Of a DNA stretch of 64,000 bases, positions 58,230 through 64,000 are shown in pieces. The position numbers and the translations under genes are program-made. Every line of letters begins with the position of its first letter. Positions within the stretch are counted from its first letter, which is position 1. The notes below the pieces were generated by a model. That model worked only from the letters and a program-made list of their open reading frames with translations. It did no database searches and had not been told where the DNA came from. The stretch is from Lineus longissimus (Eukaryota > Nemertea > Pilidiophora > Heteronemertea > Lineidae): the NCBI RefSeq assembly GCF_910592395.1, contig NC_088320.1, forward strand, positions 434,001-498,000, read 5' to 3'.

Positions 58230-61200
58230 ATGTATGGTTGGGGAAGATTTGAGAACAAACGGATCGGAGAAGATAGGTTCATGGCTTGAATGCCGCTTTT
58301 GACTATTGTACCTCGACATGAAATGTCTAAAATATCCGCGTTTGCCGACTGTTGCATATCGATTCCGTATCGATCACAACTCAATCTCAACACATCTGGA
58401 TAACTACAGTCGATGAACACGGGTGGTTGGGGGTACACTGGCGTTATATATTGTGTTGTACAAGCTTTCTCTTGGAGGAAACTGCAATGATAGTGCTTGA
58501 ACCAGAACATTAAGAACACTTAGGAACGGTTATATGACAGTCGCCATACTTGTATCAGATATCAAAATCGACCGGAGAACGCACAATCGTTTCCATTTCC
58601 AGCGTTCTTTTTTGTACTTGACAACACCGATGAGATTTTGTGCTGAGCGATTTTCCTAACATTTGTATATAATGTATGTATGTATATATAGTATGTTTGC
58701 TAAATTATGACCATATGAGTAGAATAGAAATGTGAAGTGACGTATTAATGAATCTTTGAATGTAGGATCATATTTGAAGATTTTGAACAGTAGGCCTAAT
58801 GACTTTGCTGGAGTAATGTGATCTAGGTATGCTTTGAAAGAAAATTTGCAAAAACTAACAATAAAATGTGTATTTGAAAAGTGTGTGTCTTTGTGTAATT
58901 TTTGTTTTCTTCTGACTGTATTTTGCTCCCTTTCAACCAACACTCCGCCCGATATTGACCACGCCAAGTGAAACTAAATGGCCGCATAACCGGACGATTT
59001 GAATCCGAATCGTTGTGATCTGCTTTTATAATCGCTGCAATATGCGACGAAGAAATCTCGCCTGCGGGTAAACCTTTAATCGCTGGGTATTGTGTATTGG
59101 TCGCAGGTCGCTGCAAACTCCGATTCTTGGCTGATATAAATGCCAGAACCAGGCGGATTATTCTCTGATGACACCAATATCTCGCCCATCGGTATTGTAC
59201 CTCTGGCATTGGCTAAGAAGATAATTGGCTATAGAATCTCGAGAACCTGGGTTTTTTTTCATTTCCCTTCCAGTTTTCCCAAATGAATCATGTATGCCCC
59301 AACACAATATTTTCAAAACTATTGTTCGCAGCAGACGATGGGGACGATATCGTAAATACACTTGGCGGTAAAACTAAAAAAATTGATTGGTCCGACAATG
59401 GATTAAAATGAACTCGTGCAATATTGATGACACTTGTAGATATACCTCTTGTTACCAGGGGAACGACAAGCTTGCCTAAGGCAACTGTATTAACGAATGC
59501 TTTAAAACGAGACGTTTATTGATAGAGTGGAAGCTATTTCATTAAATGATTCATGTGGCTTGTACTAAATGTGAATGAAGCCCGCACCTTCAGAGGAAAG
59601 TCCGTGTTCGTCAATCTTGCCCCGCAAACTTCGGACCCCATTTCCCCCTCGGACACCGTTACACCTGGATGAAATTGGAGGGGAGGCTAAGGACGGAGTT
59701 CCACTGATAGTTCAGAATTGTGTCCATGCATCTATGGGAAGGATTAAAACTGCGCCCAATAAGAAGGCGCGACTGAGTGTGAACTACGCATTAAATTTCG
59801 GGCTCGATTACGGGTCGATAGGAACAGCTTGCATTGGAGAATCAATGAAGTAGAAGGAAAAAAAGATCGGCCAATATTGCGCAAGTATGGGCAGATCAGC
59901 TTCCCACAAAATGAAGTGTATGCTGCAATTCTGTTTTATATGTGTGAGTCCTACAATACCGTTCAAACATGTCATATTATACGATAACTGACATGACTGA
60001 TAGTCAGCTGCTCTTTTCCCAAGACCATGCTGGAACGAGGCGGCCAAGGTAGCCCGCTCTTAACCCATCAATCATCTTACTCACGATGGATAAGGATATG
60101 TCTGTCTCCTTCTACAACACAATAGAAACCAGGACCAACTTTTTTGACGGTGTTTGAGGGGAAGAATGATTTATCAGATTGAGTTATATTTACTTGTCAG
60201 AAAAGAAAACCAGTGAGGAGCTACCGCTGCATATAAATATGAACTAACTGTTCTATCATTAGCTCAATATACGAACACTACCAGCCATAGTATTTGCATA
60301 GCCTGAATGTCGTTTACCATCCGAGGCCTACAAAGGTAAGCAACGCTGAATATGCTGTAGAACTGCATAAATTAAAGCCACCGAATGAATATGTCATTAG
60401 AGAGTGGGATATAATGTTACAGAATGACTTTGTTTTCGCGCTGTGCCACTTAATGCAAGTTTTACCGTATTCTTATCTACAGTTCACTGGTCATGGTCTC
60501 GCTCAGCGCAAGTGCAACTGCATCCACATTATCATCAGTGCGGAGACCTTTGATAAAATCTACTGATGGTATTCTTGCTGAGGGCAAAATCGATTTTTAT
60601 CTTTCCAGCTGATTCAAGTATGCTATGTAACATGGTGATGGTAACAGTGTACTTATTGTGATTTCAATAGGGCCAATGACGGCGTTGTCTTTTCACCAGC
60701 ATGTCACAGCGGATCAAGTTAATGATCAAGGAGCTACAGACTTGAAACAGAATATATGTAGTAATCTTGTATAAGTATATGAACGATAGGAAAGATGCTA
60801 TTATTGAGTAAGTAACAGTTTTGTTAGTTTGATTCGAGTTTTCGTCTAGTTTGCTTATTGTATCTATCCAAAAATGCATGGTCAAGGGCCTAACCACCTG
60901 GGCCTAACGACCTCGCCCGCCGAGCGATGAATAAAAATTTTGAAATATTTGAAATATTTTAATCAGCCAGTGCTCGATTGGTATGTCAGCCATATTGAAT
61001 CTAATGTACGTGAGCACCCAGTATATAGATATCAGGAAATAAACAAGTTTTTGGCCAATCGATTTTGCCATACTTCCAATAAGTTGCATTGTGGCAGGTG
61101 TAGACAGAAAAAGCTGTGGAAATTATTTTCGATTCATTCGTTACAAACTGCATGTCATTGAGCATGAATCAATTACAACACACACGGATCCACCTTTCCG

Positions 61201-62067
61201 GTAAGCTGCATTTCTCCGCATAACTTTTATCTATGCATTTCCTTTTTGAGCGAGTCTTCGCACTTTGACAGCAGTTGATTTATCAACATATATCGGATGA
61301 TTCAGAAAAGAACGGCTTTGTCTTTGAAGGGGTACAATGAATTTCTTTCTGAGACTGCAATTGACACAGAGAAAGTATCTAAAATGTGTGCACAGTTTAA
61401 TAGGATAAAGTAACATCAATATCTCCGGAACACTTTAACATGGTGGTTATTGTATTTTACACGACCAAAAACGTCCATTAGCGACCATGATGTGTCAAAT
61501 ACTTTATCCGAGGTGCGTTCATATTTCGGACACGCTTTGTGCTACGAACTGTTAGAAATGCAACTTTAAAGACAGGGCTTTTTTCGAGTAACCCGAAATG
61601 TCTATAGTTTATCCATGAACGATGTTGCGTTACCGATAATTTTAGAACATGAGGTGTGAAGCAATGTCACACCACCATTTCACATGTTTCAATCTGATAG
61701 AAAATAATCTACCCCGACAAGCTCGGGACATTTCCCAACTGGTTTCGTCATCCGAATTGAGTGCGGGTTGGCCCAATTAGCCTTCCATTAGCCTGACCTC
61801 GTTCCCGCATCAGAATCAAATATGGCGGAATCATAACAAACCAAATCAAGAGTTAAGAGTGCTTTTATCTCCGACATGACCAGGATATTTATATTGCAAT
61901 TGCACAAATCTAATCATTTGGATTGAATTGGCCATCATTATGTATGTGGCACAATAACCCAAAGTGAAACTGAGTTGCATAGTGTGTACATGACAAGGTC
62001 TTGCATGGAGGATGCTGTCCGCACGATGTGAAGGAATGCGACGACTAAACAGAAGTTACCGCCTTAC
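58230..62067. other. Intergenic, no supported gene
   Basis: Mostly AT-rich. A GTAT-rich microsatellite lies near 58665-58690. A GC-richer frame at 59575-59853 (plus) lacks splice sites or a family match. Confidence 0.45.
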
Positions 62068-62340
62068 AGGTAAGCTATGCATGCAAAGAACAGGACATGT
62101 ACCTTTCGAACCAAGTAAAGTCTGTCTTCTCAGTTGCTGCTTGGAGCAATGACATTTTTCAAAGTTGGAGTCGGCGCTGGGAGCAAAGACATTTGAAGCT
62201 GCGTGCTTGTGTCCTTGCATGGCGTATAGATCGCTGTCTAGTTCAGTAGTTGGTGCATCATTGCTGACATCATCATTAGGACCCTTGAACATGTGTTTCA
62301 TGCGGCGGACAATCATCTGAAGGTCTTGGTGTGCCGTCAT
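62068..62340 (-). CDS. Possible first coding exon of an unidentified gene
   Basis: The ATG at 62340 (context GAGAGATGACG) opens a 91-codon frame (MTAHQDLQMIVRRMKHMF onward) that ends at a good donor, CCT|GTAAGG. The product is hydrophilic, with basic then acidic stretches and no signal peptide. No downstream exon was identified, so this rests on start context, open frame and donor only. Confidence 0.3.
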
Positions 62341-63697
62341 CTCTCACTACGGCTCCTACTCGGTCCAAACGTTGATGATGACAATCGTCTGTCATCCTTA
62401 TCTTTCACAATGGGCACCTGCGTTTATGAATCTTTATCTGTTAGGCATTCTGTGATGACTCTTTAATGTTATCAACAGCAACAGCTGCTGCCTGAAGTAA
62501 TGTAACAGCCACCATGTAATAACAAGTGCAACCACTGTTCAAGCATTACCACGCTCGTTTTCGCTACTTCCATTAGATCTGTCTTGAATGAGAGCCTTGT
62601 TACCTGCGGTGTACCGGTATATGCTTGAGCAGGAATGAACCCAATCCAAGCTAGATGGCTTGCGATGAACACCACCACTCGCCTAGGCCAATAACACCAA
62701 GTGGCATGTAACCGTATAGTTGCATGCAAAAATGCCCATCCTGCACTGGCGTACAAAATACTCCACAGAGATGAATTGCTCCTGCTCCAATTTACAGCGA
62801 ACGTTAAGGAGGAAAACGAAATGAAACACCCGCAATCAGGCCCGTGGTTGCATAAACTTATTTTATCAAGCCACCGGTAGGGAGACGGAGTACATTGATG
62901 CAATAGTCTACAGCCACAAAATCGCGAAACTTTTTCCCTCAGAGTGAAACCAAATCATTCAGGAGTTAAAATGAAAAATATCTTACGCGGACCATAAGAT
63001 ATATAGCATTTTTGCTGACAAAGCCAATGACTAAGGTCAATGTTAAGAGCAGACATGAAAAAGCACATTATCTAAATTGTTAATATCCGCCATATCCTTC
63101 CTCCTATCTACATCTGATGACTCAATTTGGAACACTTCAGAACCCGTGACACTTCCTTAGACCATAGAAAGCATACTTGAAGAACACTCCCGAAAAAAAA
63201 TGAGCAGAGACATCGTGTTTTTATTGCAGGTGTTGCTTTTATGAGCGATATAAATATTAAACCTTTTGAGGGAGTATGAGTCTGTTCGTCACATCTGTTG
63301 CCACAAGCTGCTATGCTTGTCAACTATTGTTTACCGAACAGTACAGAAGAAAAAACAAATGAGTTATAAATTCTGAGCCGTGGCTGGCTTCTTCTGAGAG
63401 CGTTTGGCGAGACTTCTTCCAGTCCCAGTAGTTTTTTGGTTACTCAAAGTACTCGCGAGCACGATTGGCGGGTAGCGGAAGTATCATCAAACGACTCATA
63501 CCACTCCCATCGCTGGAGCTAAGTTAAGTTGTTCAGCACAGCGAGAGAAAAAACGCTCTTGACCGTATTTGCAGTTGTGATTTCAGTCATGAGTAATAGC
63601 GGTTGGCAAGGTTTAAGACGATTGCCAACCTCTAACCAGTGATACTTCATTGATGTGTTGGTTTTCTCTAATCTCGACCTTCTTCTTCTCGTTTCAG
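62341..63697. other. No supported gene
   Basis: A 143-codon minus frame at 62472-62903 is the only long frame. It has erratic hydrophobic content and no supporting signals. Confidence 0.4.
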
Positions 63698-64000
63698 GAT
63701 TGTGCTCCACGCGCAAGACATACGCTCTCTTAGGGATTGGAATATTGGTATGCGTGTTAGTCGCCTACTTTCGGATCGGTGACGAAGTGCGTACAATTAG
63801 GAATGACTTCACAAACTTTGCTAAGCTGGAGCAACGAGGTGCAAAGGCGCTGAAACTTCTTAAAGGGAACGACCCGGACAAGGCGACAACGGAATCGGAC
63901 AGGTTACAGTCTTTTATAGCGACAAATATGCCGCTTGCAGCAATGGTAACAAAGAAACCTACGATCGGTAAAATAGAAACGACGTCGACAACAATAGCTA
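63698..64000 (+). CDS. Exon with signal anchor, gene continues past the window
   Basis: A strong acceptor (CTTCTTCTTCTCGTTTCAG) leads into an open frame that reaches the window end. It encodes basic residues, one membrane span (YALLGIGILVCVLVAYF), then a charged stem (DEVRTIRNDFTNFAKLEQR) and a Thr-rich, Lys-rich stretch. This is the N-terminal layout of type II membrane proteins such as Golgi glycosyltransferases, but no catalytic domain is in view. The start codon must lie in an earlier exon, since the frame has no ATG near the acceptor. Confidence 0.6.

Noticed and set aside
59575-59853. Plus-strand 92-codon GC-richer frame
   Set aside because: A faint resemblance to RhoGAP-like text (GVPLIVQNCV) is too short to trust, and no splice sites frame it.
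62472-62903. Minus-strand 143-codon frame with hydrophobic stretches
   Set aside because: The pattern of Trp, His and Cys is irregular for membrane spans and there is no homologous block; likely fortuitous.

Overview
The window is nuclear DNA from an animal. Its genes are broken into many short exons by GT-AG introns. It also carries a Ty3/gypsy LTR retrotransposon, a LINE tail, several MITE-like elements and intronic tRNA or tRNA-like sequences. The gene content (secreted apple-domain protein, ENPP, GalNAc-transferase and GH65 families) and frequent TAGGCCTA-type motifs fit a marine invertebrate, perhaps a non-vertebrate deuterostome. I cannot fix the phylum from sequence alone. All gene models below were assembled by eye from splice signals, reading-phase continuity and family motifs.

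Layout. (1) 1-6235: 3' part of a Ty3/gypsy element with gag (cut by the window edge), pol, polypurine tract and a complete 3' LTR. The LTR ends 12 bp from the stop codon of the next gene. (2) 6248-8382, minus: secreted apple/PAN-domain protein, splicing partly unresolved. (3) 9510-15040, minus: seven-exon ENPP6-like phosphodiesterase (456 aa) with all catalytic residues present. An opposite-strand two-exon gene lies in one intron and a tRNA-Phe-like sequence in another. (4) 16220-21100, minus: ten-exon polypeptide GalNAc-transferase-like protein (607 aa) that has lost its metal-binding residues; a tRNA-Met gene lies in an intron. (5) 24583-32077, minus: eleven-exon GH65 protein related to PGGHG (807 aa). 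(6) 32-53 kb: gene-poor, with a duplicated tRNA-like unit, MITEs, a LINE fragment and a perfect foldback. (7) 53651-58204, plus: nine-exon GH65 paralogue (809 aa). (8) 58-64 kb: mostly without recognisable genes until an exon with a signal anchor runs off the right edge.

How the genes fit together. The recognisable host genes all encode secretory-pathway or cell-surface proteins, and three of the four enzyme homologues belong to glycan-processing families. The striking point is that the GalNAc-transferase lacks its DxH motif and a further metal-binding histidine, and both GH65 paralogues have substitutions at all three catalytic acids of the family. The locus is therefore a cluster of probable glycan pseudoenzymes beside one apparently intact choline-phosphodiesterase-like enzyme.
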